Below are positions 10,177 through 19,222 of a stretch of 64,000 bases of DNA, piece after piece (the first letter of the stretch is position 1; each line of letters starts with the position of its first letter). A program made the translations under genes and the position numbers. This stretch comes from Vannielia sp. (GTDB lineage Bacteria; Pseudomonadota; Alphaproteobacteria; Rhodobacterales; Rhodobacteraceae), in assembly GCF_029212645.1 (NCBI RefSeq), contig NZ_JARGND010000014.1, positions 1 through 64,000 on the forward strand. The letters are read 5' to 3'. The notes beneath the pieces are model-generated. The model was not told where the DNA came from. It did not search any database and was given only the letters and a program-made list of their open reading frames with translations.

Positions 10177-11382
10177 TCAGGCGACCCCTTCAGATTGCAG
10201 CTGCGCCACGAGGTGGTTGGTGAGGGCGGCCATGGTGACGGCGTCTTCGCTGATGACGGTCCAGGCCGCTTGGGCCAGCTCGGCGGCGCGATCGGGTGAG
10301 AGCAGCTCCAGCACCGCATCGGCGATGGCGGCGGGCGCGGCGATGGTGCGCGCTCCATTCGCGGTGGCGAGGCGTTTGAGGCCGGTGGTGCGGGTGGGGC
10401 CAAGAGGGCCGAAGATGATGGCGGAGCCGAGGGCGGCAGCGGCGGAAGGCGGCTCAGCCGGGGCGGGGCCTGCGAGCGTGCCACCAAGAAAGCAGACCGG
10501 GGCGAGGCGATACCACAGGCCATTTTCCTCAGGCGAGTAGCGATCCGCGAGGTAGATTTCGGTGTGATCCTCGGGGTCGTCGCCCTCATACCGCGAGGCG
10601 GTGGCAAAACCGGCATCGGTGAGATCGGCGGTGAGGCGGGCATCATCGGGGCAGCCCGCGCCGGGCAGGAGGATCAGCAGGGCCCGGTGGGCTCCAGCGA
10701 GGGCGGCGTGGTGGGCGGCGAGCACGGCGGGAAGCTCCTCTGCCGTGGGGTGGACGGCAAACCAGAGCGGGCGCGCGGCGAACCGCTCGGCCAGTTCGGC
10801 GCGCTCACTTTCGATGCAGCGGGGCGGATCAGCCAGCGCGGTGAGCGGAGCGGCGAGCCGGGTATGGACGATGCCAGCGATGCGGGCGGCGCGCAGGGAG
10901 GTGGCATCAGACACCCATGCCTCGCGGACCGCGCGCAGGGCCGTGCGGGTGGGGCGATCAAGGCCGCTGAAGGCTTCGGGCGCGCTGGTGACGAGCGTGA
11001 GGGGGCAGTGGGAGGCCCCGGCAGAGAGCAGCGGCGCAGCTTCGGCGCGGCCAAGCCAAAGCGCGACGTCGGGTTCCCAGTGAGACAGGAAGCGCCGCGC
11101 GGAGGTGCGCCCCGGCGCGGGATGCGGCTGCCAGAGCAGCGGCGTGCCCGGCGGGGTATCGGGCGGCGTGGTAGAGGTGACGAGCAGGGTCACGCCGGGA
11201 TTTTCGCTTGCCAGTTCACGGGCCAGCGTGGGCAGGGCGGTGGCCTCGCCGGGCGCGGTGACATGCGCCCAGACCAACGGGCCGGGAGGCCGGGGAGGCG
11301 CCTCGCCCGAGTCCTCCCGCTCGGCGCTGCCCTGCGGAAGGAGACGCCGGAACAGGGCGTTGCGAAGGGGGCTGCGCGTCAT
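10177..11382 (-). CDS. waaA: 3-deoxy-D-manno-octulosonic acid transferase (KdtA)
   Basis: [70 protein letters not shown]; immediately upstream of lpxK. Confidence 0.88.
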   Translation of the reverse strand: MTRSPLRNALFRRLLPQGSAEREDSGEAPPRPPGPLVWAHVTAPGEATALPTLARELASENPGVTLLVTSTTPPDTPPGTPLLWQPHPAPGRTSARRFLSHWEPDVALWLGRAEAAPLLSAGASHCPLTLVTSAPEAFSGLDRPTRTALRAVREAWVSDATSLRAARIAGIVHTRLAAPLTALADPPRCIESERAELAERFAARPLWFAVHPTAEELPAVLAAHHAALAGAHRALLILLPGAGCPDDARLTADLTDAGFATASRYEGDDPEDHTEIYLADRYSPEENGLWYRLAPVCFLGGTLAGPAPAEPPSAAAALGSAIIFGPLGPTRTTGLKRLATANGARTIAAPAAIADAVLELLSPDRAAELAQAAWTVISEDAVTMAALTNHLVAQLQSEGVA

Positions 11383-11395
11383 TGGTGTTCAGGGA

Positions 11396-11641
11396 TCAAT
11401 CGTCGAGTTCTTCGGTTGGCGATGCTTCGCGCCCCTCATCGCGCAGGCGGTGCAGGTGGGCGATGAAGTAGCGGGTATGGGCATTGTCGACGGTGCGCTG
11501 GGCCTCGGCCTTCCAGGCATCGTAGGCGGCGGCGTAGTTGGGGAAGATGCCGACAATATGGATGTCATCGACATCTTTGAAGGTGGTGCCGGAGGGATCG
11601 ACGAGATCGCCACCGAAGACGAGGTGCAGGCGCTGGGTCAT
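11396..11641 (-). CDS. DUF4170-like small protein
   Basis: MTQRLHLVFGGDLVDPSGTTFKDVDDIHIVGIFPNYAAAYDAWKAEAQRTVDNAHTRYFIAHLHRL; adjacent to waaA-lpxK. Confidence 0.8.
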   Translation of the reverse strand: MTQRLHLVFGGDLVDPSGTTFKDVDDIHIVGIFPNYAAAYDAWKAEAQRTVDNAHTRYFIAHLHRLRDEGREASPTEELDD

Positions 11642-11841
11642 GTTGGTCTCCGTGGGGTGAGGGCCATGTAGCCTGAGGGTAGAGGATGTTGCCGGGAGGT
11701 TGAACCAGTTTGAGGTTGAGGAAGGGTGGAGAAGGGTTCCGTCGTGCTTGTCGATTGCATTCGGCGTCGGTTTCGGCCCCTTGCCAGAGCTGAGACAGAC
11801 AAATGGTGGTGGCGGTCAGCCCCAAGCGCTGACCGCTTCAC

Positions 11842-13884
11842 TCAGAACGTTTTCGACAGTGTCACTTTGAAGGTCCTGCCCGGAGCTTTGCGGCTGGGCG
11901 ATGACAGGCGACCGACGTAATCGGCGTCCAGGACGTTTTCGACCCCAAAACGCACCTCGCTTCCATCCAGCCACCCTTGCGCTTGGGGCTTCCAGGTTGC
12001 ACGCAGGTTGTGCACCGTGCTGTCGGACAGATCAGCGCCCAGCGCGTCACGGCGATCAGTTGCATGGACAATTTCCCAACTGAGATCGAGGCGGTCATCC
12101 CAATTCTTGCCGAGTGTCAGCTGCGCCCGATCCGCCGGGCTGTTGCGCCAGGTCGTATCGGTGCCGTCGGGATTGAACTCTGTTCCCTCGCCAAGGTGCG
12201 CCGCGAAATCGACATAAAACCCGTTCGCCATGCCATAGGAGGCCTCCAGTTCGAAACCGCGTGAATCCACACGGTCCAGTTCGGTCGACGTCGAGCCAGC
12301 GACCGTGTAGCTGGTGATGTCCCAGAGTTCTGTCTGATAAAGGTTGCCGCGAATGGTGAACGTATCGCCAGCAACGAAGACATCCGTGCCGGTGTATTCG
12401 GCGCCAAGTTCGAAGGTATGGGATTTCTCAGATATATCGATCCGCCGTTGCGCGGTGGCACCGGTGCCCAGATCGTCGATGATCGGAAGGCCCTCAGTAT
12501 AGGCGGCCGAGCCGAAGACCGACAGACCGTTGCCGAAATCGTAGGCCAGCGCCAGACCGCCCATCAAGGCGTCTTTTTCGTAGGTGTCCGGCGCGCCAGC
12601 CAAGGGCACGGCGCTTTCAATTCTGGAATTTTCATACCGCAAGGCCGGCGTGACCGAAAATTGCCCGATAGACATTTCGTCAACGACGAACAGCGCGAAG
12701 CGGTCGTTCGTGCCACCCGGCGCACCTGCTGCCGTGTTGTCCGCGCGGATGCGGCGCTGCGCCTCAACGCCCGCGAGCATGTCGTGCGACACCGCGCCGG
12801 TGGCGAACAACGCGCGGTTGGTCACGGTCAGCTTGGTTGTTTCATAGCGTTGATTGGCGTTCACGGTGCCAACGATGGCAGGGAAGCTTGGCGTGCCTTC
12901 CAGCGGGGATGAGCCGGGGATGTAATCGTATTCGATTTTCTGATCGGCATAGGAGAGGTTTGCGCGCAGGTCGACGAGGTCGTTGGTCGGGTTGAAGCGA
13001 TACTCCAGAACCGTCTGGATCGTTTCGGTCAGTCGGTCGACGTTGCCGAACATTCCCCCGGAGGTGTCGAATTGGTCATAGGGCACGTCCTTGTCATCTG
13101 CGACGGTGCTCGAATGGCTGAATGTCAACGAATGCGCGTCGTCCTGTCCAAAGGTGAACTTGCCTTTCGCAAGGTAGGAGGGGGTGCGGAATGCGCTGTT
13201 GCCGACGGTAGAACCGTCGCCGGCCGTAAGGTCTTCCTGATCGCGCAGGGAATAGTTCAGGAGAAACTCGGTGCGTTCGGTCGGCATCCAGGCCAGGTTT
13301 GTTGAACTGACCCAGCCTTTTCCATTTGAGCCGAACTCAAGAGTCTGGGAACCGCCGAAACCCGGCACGCCGCCTGTGAAATCAGACGCGTCTTTCGTCT
13401 CCAACTTCACGACACCACCAACGATGCCGGACCCGTAGGCAAAGCTGCCGATGGTGCCGCGCAGCACCTCTACCTCGCGATAAAGCAGGGGGTCGGTGAA
13501 GAGCTGTGTGCCAATCCGGTACAGTTCTTCCGATCCGACCGAGGCGCCGTCGATCTGCACGGCGATCTTTTGGTCCGAACCAAATGTCGTGTTTGCACCA
13601 AAGCCACGGATGTTGATGCCCGAGCCTTGCGGCGTGGTGCCATTTACAAGCGTGACGCCGGGCACGGAATCGATGAGTTGCGCGACGGTACTGGCCTGAC
13701 GGTCCTGGATTTCTTCTTCACCGACCACCGTGCGGGACAGCGCCGTGCCAAAGCTGAGATCCCTTTTCCCTCCGGTGAGAATCAGGGTGCCGAGAAAGCC
13801 TGGATCGCTATCCTGCGCCATGGCAGGCGTCGCGAGCGACAGGCAGACAAGCGCGGTCGAGCCACGCATCAGAGAAGTGAGCAT
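11842..13884 (-). CDS. TonB-dependent outer membrane (probable heme) receptor
   Basis: Signal peptide, plug domain VVGEEEIQDRQASTVAQLIDSVPGVTLVNG...INIRGFG, C-terminal FKVTLSKTF; divergent from hmuSTUV. Confidence 0.92.
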   Translation of the reverse strand: MLTSLMRGSTALVCLSLATPAMAQDSDPGFLGTLILTGGKRDLSFGTALSRTVVGEEEIQDRQASTVAQLIDSVPGVTLVNGTTPQGSGINIRGFGANTTFGSDQKIAVQIDGASVGSEELYRIGTQLFTDPLLYREVEVLRGTIGSFAYGSGIVGGVVKLETKDASDFTGGVPGFGGSQTLEFGSNGKGWVSSTNLAWMPTERTEFLLNYSLRDQEDLTAGDGSTVGNSAFRTPSYLAKGKFTFGQDDAHSLTFSHSSTVADDKDVPYDQFDTSGGMFGNVDRLTETIQTVLEYRFNPTNDLVDLRANLSYADQKIEYDYIPGSSPLEGTPSFPAIVGTVNANQRYETTKLTVTNRALFATGAVSHDMLAGVEAQRRIRADNTAAGAPGGTNDRFALFVVDEMSIGQFSVTPALRYENSRIESAVPLAGAPDTYEKDALMGGLALAYDFGNGLSVFGSAAYTEGLPIIDDLGTGATAQRRIDISEKSHTFELGAEYTGTDVFVAGDTFTIRGNLYQTELWDITSYTVAGSTSTELDRVDSRGFELEASYGMANGFYVDFAAHLGEGTEFNPDGTDTTWRNSPADRAQLTLGKNWDDRLDLSWEIVHATDRRDALGADLSDSTVHNLRATWKPQAQGWLDGSEVRFGVENVLDADYVGRLSSPSRKAPGRTFKVTLSKTF

Positions 13885-13984
13885 TGCGCCATCCTTCGTG
13901 TGTTTCTAACCGTAGCTTGCAAAGGCTGGCGCGGCTTTGTTGGTGATTTTGTGATGAACTTTATCGCGATGGGTTGCAGCACTA

Positions 13985-14006
13985 ACTGTATCAGACTAAA
14001 ACAGTC
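13985..14006. promoter_or_regulatory. Candidate operator in divergent hmu intergenic region
   Basis: Overlapping dyads ACTGT-N11-ACAGT (13985-14005) and GACT-N5-AGTC (13994-14006). Confidence 0.4.
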
Positions 14007-14081
14007 AAGTAATTAGAGAGCCACGCACCGCTTCCTTCCGGGCGCAGCCATCGGACCACAGCCCAACCTCCGAGGACGCCC

Positions 14082-15134
14082 ATGATGCAGCAAAACGCTG
14101 TCAGACCTGCCGATATTCGTTCCTTTGTAACGGACAACCCGAAACTGCGCGCCCGTGACGCGGCAGATGCGCAAGGCATCACCGAGGCGCAGCTCGCCGC
14201 CGCCAGCGTAGGCCATGGCGCGACCCGAATTGCGGCCCATCCCGACCGGATCATTCCCGCCGCGGAACGGCTGGGCGAGGTCATGGCCCTGACCCGTGTC
14301 GATGCCTGCGTGCACGAAAAGATCGGGGAGTACGGCAACTACCATCCGGGCGCTCATGCCGCGATGACCCTGACCGAAGAGATCGACCTGCGCATCTTTC
14401 CGTCGCATTGGGTGCATGCCTTTGCTGTCGAAACCGAGTCTGAGCAGGGCCCGCGCCGGTCGTTGCAGATTTTCGATGCAGCGGGCGACGCGGTGCACAA
14501 GATCCACCTTGGCGATGGCTCGAACCATGACGCCTGGGCCGGGCTCGTGGCGGACCTGGCCGTGGCAGACCAGTCCGACATGCAGGCTGTCGCGCCGCGC
14601 AAACCGGTCGAGCCGCCGAAACTGCGCGAGGACAAGCGCGACATCTTGCGCGAGGAATGGGAGAAACTGACCGATACGCACCAGTTCCTGCGGCTGTGCT
14701 CGAAGCTCAAGATGAACCGGCTGGGCGCCTACCGGATCGCCGGTGCACCCTGGGTGCGACAGCTCGATCCAGGTGCTGCCGATGCGATGCTTCAGGCCGT
14801 CTGCGATGCGGGGATCGAGGTGATGATCTTCGTCGGCAATCGCGGCTGCATCCAGATCCACACCGGCCCGATTCACACGCTCAAACCCATGGGGCCCTGG
14901 CAGAACGTCATGGACCCCGGGTTCAACCTGCATCTTCGGCTCGACAAGGTGGTTGAGATCTGGGCCGTGGAAAAGCCCACGCAACGCGGCCCTGCCGTGT
15001 CCGTCGAAGCCTTCGATGCAGAGGGCGGGCTCATTTTCCAGGTGTTTGGTGTTGGCAAGGAGGGTCGCGACACCCGTCCCGCTTGGGGCCGGATCGTCGA
15101 AACGCTTCCGACCCTCTCTGAGGTTCCGGCATGA
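14082..15134 (+). CDS. hmuS: Hemin-degrading factor HmuS/ChuX-type
   Basis: Duplicated HemS-like halves: GEVMALTRVDACVHEKIGEYGNY ... IEVMIFVGNRGCIQIHTGPIHTLKPMGPWQNVMDPGFNLHLR. Confidence 0.93.
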   Translation: MMQQNAVRPADIRSFVTDNPKLRARDAADAQGITEAQLAAASVGHGATRIAAHPDRIIPAAERLGEVMALTRVDACVHEKIGEYGNYHPGAHAAMTLTEEIDLRIFPSHWVHAFAVETESEQGPRRSLQIFDAAGDAVHKIHLGDGSNHDAWAGLVADLAVADQSDMQAVAPRKPVEPPKLREDKRDILREEWEKLTDTHQFLRLCSKLKMNRLGAYRIAGAPWVRQLDPGAADAMLQAVCDAGIEVMIFVGNRGCIQIHTGPIHTLKPMGPWQNVMDPGFNLHLRLDKVVEIWAVEKPTQRGPAVSVEAFDAEGGLIFQVFGVGKEGRDTRPAWGRIVETLPTLSEVPA

Positions 15135-16027
15135 AATCGAGCAACAAGAAGAACACGCCCTTCAAGGCCATAATAATGTCAATGTTCAGCGCCTTGATCG
15201 CGCTGCCCGTCAGCGCGCAGCAGAGCGCGGACCTGACGAACCCCCATGCCGATGTGCTCTCCATCGGGGGGTCGGTGACCGAAATCGTCGCCGCCCTTGA
15301 CCAGCAGCATCGGCTGAAGGCGCGCGACACCACGTCCAGCTATCCACCTGACGTGATCAACCTGCCCGACGTGGGGTACATGCGGTCCCTGTCGCCCGAG
15401 GGCGTATTGTCAGTTGGCCCGTCTCTGATCCTCGCTGAAGAAGGCGCTGGACCACCCGAGGCGCTCGAAGTGATCCGCGCAGCGGATGTGGACTTTGTCG
15501 AGGTGCCCGATGCGCTGACGCCGGAGGGCATTATGCGCAAGATCGAGATCATAGGCGATGCCCTTGGCGTGCCTGACAAGGCCGATGCGCTGGCCGCTCA
15601 AGTTGAAACCGCCCTGTCCACGGCACTCGACGATGCAGAGCGCCCGGAGTCCGACAAGAAGCGCGTGCTTTTCGTCCTGTCCACGCAAGGCGGCAGGATC
15701 AATGCCTCAGGCACCGGAACCACAGCGGATGCGCTGATCCGCATGGCGGGGGGCGTGAATGCCGTTACCGATTACGAAGGATACAAGCAGATCACCGACG
15801 AGGCCGTCGGACTAGCCGCACCGGACGTGATCCTGATGATGGACAGGGGCGGTGATCATGGCGCGGCAGATGACGAGTTGTTCGAGATACCTGCGATCAA
15901 GCTGACGCTGGCAGCACAGACGCGCTCGGTGGTGCGGATGGACGGCCTGCTGATGCTGGGCTTCGGGCCGCGCTCGGCTGAGGCGGTGCGCACGTTGAAC
16001 GAAGCGCTCTACGCGCCGAAGACCTGA
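15131..16027 (+). CDS. hmuT: Heme ABC transporter substrate-binding protein
   Basis: Signal peptide; VLSIGGSVTEIVAALDQQHRLKARDTTSSYPPDVINLPDVGYMRSLSPEGVLS. Confidence 0.93.
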   Translation: MKSSNKKNTPFKAIIMSMFSALIALPVSAQQSADLTNPHADVLSIGGSVTEIVAALDQQHRLKARDTTSSYPPDVINLPDVGYMRSLSPEGVLSVGPSLILAEEGAGPPEALEVIRAADVDFVEVPDALTPEGIMRKIEIIGDALGVPDKADALAAQVETALSTALDDAERPESDKKRVLFVLSTQGGRINASGTGTTADALIRMAGGVNAVTDYEGYKQITDEAVGLAAPDVILMMDRGGDHGAADDELFEIPAIKLTLAAQTRSVVRMDGLLMLGFGPRSAEAVRTLNEALYAPKT

Positions 16028-16030
16028 GCC

Positions 16031-17098
16031 TTGATTGCTGTGACCGAGATCGATGCCGTTCCGCGCGACCGGCTGTCCCATGCCCGGACCTGGCATTGGA
16101 TCCTCGCCGGTGCGCTGGCGCTGGCCTGCATCGCCAGCCTTCAGGTCGGCGCGACGGACGTGGCCCTGTCAACGATGCTGGCCAAACTGGCGAAGGGCGA
16201 GGCGCTGAGCCAGATGGAGCGCGTGGTGCTGTTCGACATTCGCCTGCCGCGGCTCGTCATGGGCGTGCTGGTTGGCGCGGCGCTGGCGGTGTCCGGCGCG
16301 GCGATGCAGGGGCTGTTCCGAAACCCGCTTGCGGATCCGGGCATCGTAGGCGTCGGTGCGGGGGCGGGCCTTGGCGCGATCCTGGCGATCGTGCTGGGCG
16401 CGCTGCTGCCCGTCTGGATGATCGATCTGACCGGCAATCAACTGGTGCCCTTCGCGGCCTTCCTCGGCGGATGGGGGTCGACCCTCCTGCTCTATCGCGT
16501 TTCGACGCGGCATGGACGCACCTCTGTTGCGACGATGCTCTTGGCGGGCATCGCGCTTGGCGCGCTGGCCGGGGCCCTTTCAGGCATCCTCGTTTACATC
16601 GCGGATGACCGGCAGTTGCGCGACCTGACCTTCTGGGGGCTTGGCTCGCTCGCCGGGGCAAGCTGGGCCAAGGTGCTCTCCGCCGGGCCGTTGATCCTAC
16701 TGTCCATCAGCGCCGCGCTGATGCTGGGCCGGGGACTGAACGGGTTGGCGCTCGGCGAGGCGACGGCCGCCCATATCGGCATCGACGTGCAGCGCATGAA
16801 ATCCATCGCAATCCTTGCCGTGGCAGGCGCCACCGGCGCGGCGGTCGCTGTGTCAGGCGGGATCGGTTTTATCGGCATCGTCGTGCCGCATCTCTTGCGT
16901 CTGGCCTCCGGCCCGGATCATCGGACGCTGCTGCTCAATTCCGCGCTCCTGGGCGCGATCCTGCTGATCCTTGCCGATGTGATCGCCCGCGTGGTCATCG
17001 CGCCCGCGGAACTGCCCATCGGAATCGTGACGGCGGTGCTGGGCGCGCCGGTGTTTCTGTGGATCCTGCTCAAGCGCCGGGGGCTGGTAGAGCTATGA
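16031..17098 (+). CDS. hmuU: Heme ABC transporter permease (FecCD family)
   Basis: RLPRLVMGVLVGAALAVSGAAMQGLFRNPLADPGIVGVGAGAGLGA; GGIGFIGIVVPHLLRLASGPDHR; TTG start. Confidence 0.93.
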   Translation: MIAVTEIDAVPRDRLSHARTWHWILAGALALACIASLQVGATDVALSTMLAKLAKGEALSQMERVVLFDIRLPRLVMGVLVGAALAVSGAAMQGLFRNPLADPGIVGVGAGAGLGAILAIVLGALLPVWMIDLTGNQLVPFAAFLGGWGSTLLLYRVSTRHGRTSVATMLLAGIALGALAGALSGILVYIADDRQLRDLTFWGLGSLAGASWAKVLSAGPLILLSISAALMLGRGLNGLALGEATAAHIGIDVQRMKSIAILAVAGATGAAVAVSGGIGFIGIVVPHLLRLASGPDHRTLLLNSALLGAILLILADVIARVVIAPAELPIGIVTAVLGAPVFLWILLKRRGLVEL

Positions 17099-17898
17099 GT
17101 CTGACTGCCAATAATATCCGCGTAAGCTATGGCAAGCGCGAAGCGCTGCGCGGGGTGAGCCTGACCGCCCTGCCCGGCGAGGTCACCGCCATCGTCGGCC
17201 CTAATGGGTCTGGTAAATCCACCCTGTTAGGGGCGATCACCGCCTCGCTGCCCTTTCACGGCCGTGTTGGTCTGAACGGGCGCGACATCGGTACGCTCAA
17301 ACCATGGGACCTGGCCGCCCAACGCGCCGTGTTGCCCCAGGCGTCGCGTCTGGCCTTTCCCTTCACCGTTGTCGAAGTGGTCCGGCTTGGATTGCAATCG
17401 GGCACCGCCGGGGACCGCCCCGAGGTGCCGATGCAGGCGCTGGCCCGCGTTGGACTGGCGCATTACGCAAACCGGACATTCCAGGAACTGTCCGGTGGCG
17501 AGGCGCAGCGCGTCATGCTGGCCCGCGTTCTGGCGCAGGTCTGGGCCCCGGTCGAGCACGGCGAGCCGCGCTGGCTTTTGCTGGATGAGCCTGTCTCAAG
17601 CCTCGACATCGGGCACCAATTGCAGGTGATGGAGATCCTCCGCGATTTCGCCCGCGCGGGGGGCGGCGTGGTTGCCGTGATGCACGACCTGAACCTGACC
17701 GCGCTTTCTGCCGACCGCGTCGCGGTGCTCGCCGAGGGGCAGCGCCTGGCCTTCGGAGCGCCGGGCGAGGTCCTGACCGATGATATCCTCTCGCGCGCCT
17801 ATGGCTGTGCCTTACGGGTTTCTGCCCCACCGCCCGAAACCATCCCTTACATCCTGCCCCATGCAGCATCAGCCCAAAAGGAACCTGCATGCGTCTGA
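17095..17898 (+). CDS. hmuV: Heme ABC transporter ATP-binding protein
   Basis: GPNGSGKSTLLGAI Walker A, LSGGEAQRVMLARVLAQ signature, LLLDEPVSSLDIGHQ Walker B. Confidence 0.93.
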   Translation: MSLTANNIRVSYGKREALRGVSLTALPGEVTAIVGPNGSGKSTLLGAITASLPFHGRVGLNGRDIGTLKPWDLAAQRAVLPQASRLAFPFTVVEVVRLGLQSGTAGDRPEVPMQALARVGLAHYANRTFQELSGGEAQRVMLARVLAQVWAPVEHGEPRWLLLDEPVSSLDIGHQLQVMEILRDFARAGGGVVAVMHDLNLTALSADRVAVLAEGQRLAFGAPGEVLTDDILSRAYGCALRVSAPPPETIPYILPHAASAQKEPACV

Positions 17899-18638
17899 GC
17901 GCCCTCTTTTTGGCCCTTGCCCTGCCCGCGACGGCCAATCCCTCGGCGGATATCGTCGTCCTCAGTGAGGTGCATGACAACCCGGACGCGCATCGTGGAC
18001 AGGCCGCCGCGTTGCGAGAGCTGCGCCCTACCGCTGTCGTGTTCGAGATGCTGACCGCAGAAGAAGCGACGCGTGCCGACGCCGACCGCAGCCGGATCGC
18101 CGCCGCGTGGGAAGCCAGCGGCTGGCGAGATTTTCCAATCTATGCACCAATCTTCGAGGCCCTCGGAGCGGCCCGCATCGTTGGGGCGGCGGCTCCGCGC
18201 GAGGCAGTCCGCAGCGTCTACAGCGACGGGCCCGCGGCCCTGTTCGGCGCGGAGGCAGCCCGCTATGGCCTCGACGAAGCTCTGCCGGACGAACAACAAC
18301 AGGTGCGCATGCAGATGCAATTCGAGGCGCATTGCGAGGCCATGCCGCTCGAAATGATGGCCGGTATGGTCGCGACCCAACGCTACCGCGACGCGGTTTT
18401 TGCCCGTGCCGCGCTGGCGGCGCTGGAGACCTATGGACCACCGGTCGCCATCATCGCCGGAAACGGTCACGCCCGCACCGATTGGGGTGTGCCCGCAATG
18501 ATTGCCAGGGCCGCACCCGAGGTCACGACCCATGCAATCGGTTTTGTCGAAGATGACACCGGCATGCCTTTCGACGAGATCCGCATCGTGCCGCCGGCCG
18601 AGCGGGACGATCCCTGCCAATCGCCGACATTCAACTGA
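17889..18638 (+). CDS. ChaN-family iron-regulated protein
   Basis: Signal peptide; IVVLSEVHDNPDAHRGQAAALRELRPTAVVFEML; VAIIAGNGHARTDWGVP typical of ChaN. Confidence 0.85.
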   Translation: MRLSALFLALALPATANPSADIVVLSEVHDNPDAHRGQAAALRELRPTAVVFEMLTAEEATRADADRSRIAAAWEASGWRDFPIYAPIFEALGAARIVGAAAPREAVRSVYSDGPAALFGAEAARYGLDEALPDEQQQVRMQMQFEAHCEAMPLEMMAGMVATQRYRDAVFARAALAALETYGPPVAIIAGNGHARTDWGVPAMIARAAPEVTTHAIGFVEDDTGMPFDEIRIVPPAERDDPCQSPTFN

Positions 18639-18697
18639 GGGGAGAAACATATACCTTGCGAGCAACCGTTTCCCCATACCACCTGAAAGCGCCGCCG

Positions 18698-18756
18698 AGT
18701 TCAAAGAGCTTTGGTCCTGTTCGACGATGGTATTGAGGTATTTGGATCGGTAGATC
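18698..18756 (-). pseudogene. IS6-family transposase remnant
   Basis: Minus strand reads RSKYLNTIVEQDQSSLNS, resembling the conserved KYLNNIVEQDH segment of IS6-family transposases; no remainder of the gene recognised. Confidence 0.6.
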
Positions 18757-19222
18757 CTGACTCTTCGCAATCTACGCCAGCCTTGCAACGTGAGAGGTAG
18801 CCTGTCGCAGTCAGCGAGAAAGTTTTGCGGCGGAACCCCAATTGCACGGAATAGGCCGTCGCGCTGGTCCCGGCGGCATCGCCAGTTTCGCCTATATGCG
18901 CCCCTCCCGAGATCGCCGCCAGAAACAGAGGGCCCGGTGCCACGTTTTCATTGGGCGTATCCGCACATGCGAACAGGCACATCTCGCACATGGCAGCATC
19001 CGATCTCTTGGGGACATCCCGTCGCGCAGCACGGCAAACATCGTCGCTGGACGGCTTGACCCTTGCGCGCCAAATGGGCTTCAGGAGGGCCACTTTCTAG
19101 CGTGACCGGGCCAATCGCTTGGCGCGGATCGGGCGCTTGGCGGGCTAATCCGTAGCGTGTTTCCACATATTAGAATTTTTCCTTCGGTTGCATAGGGATG
19201 CAGCGGCGGCTAGAGATTTGCC

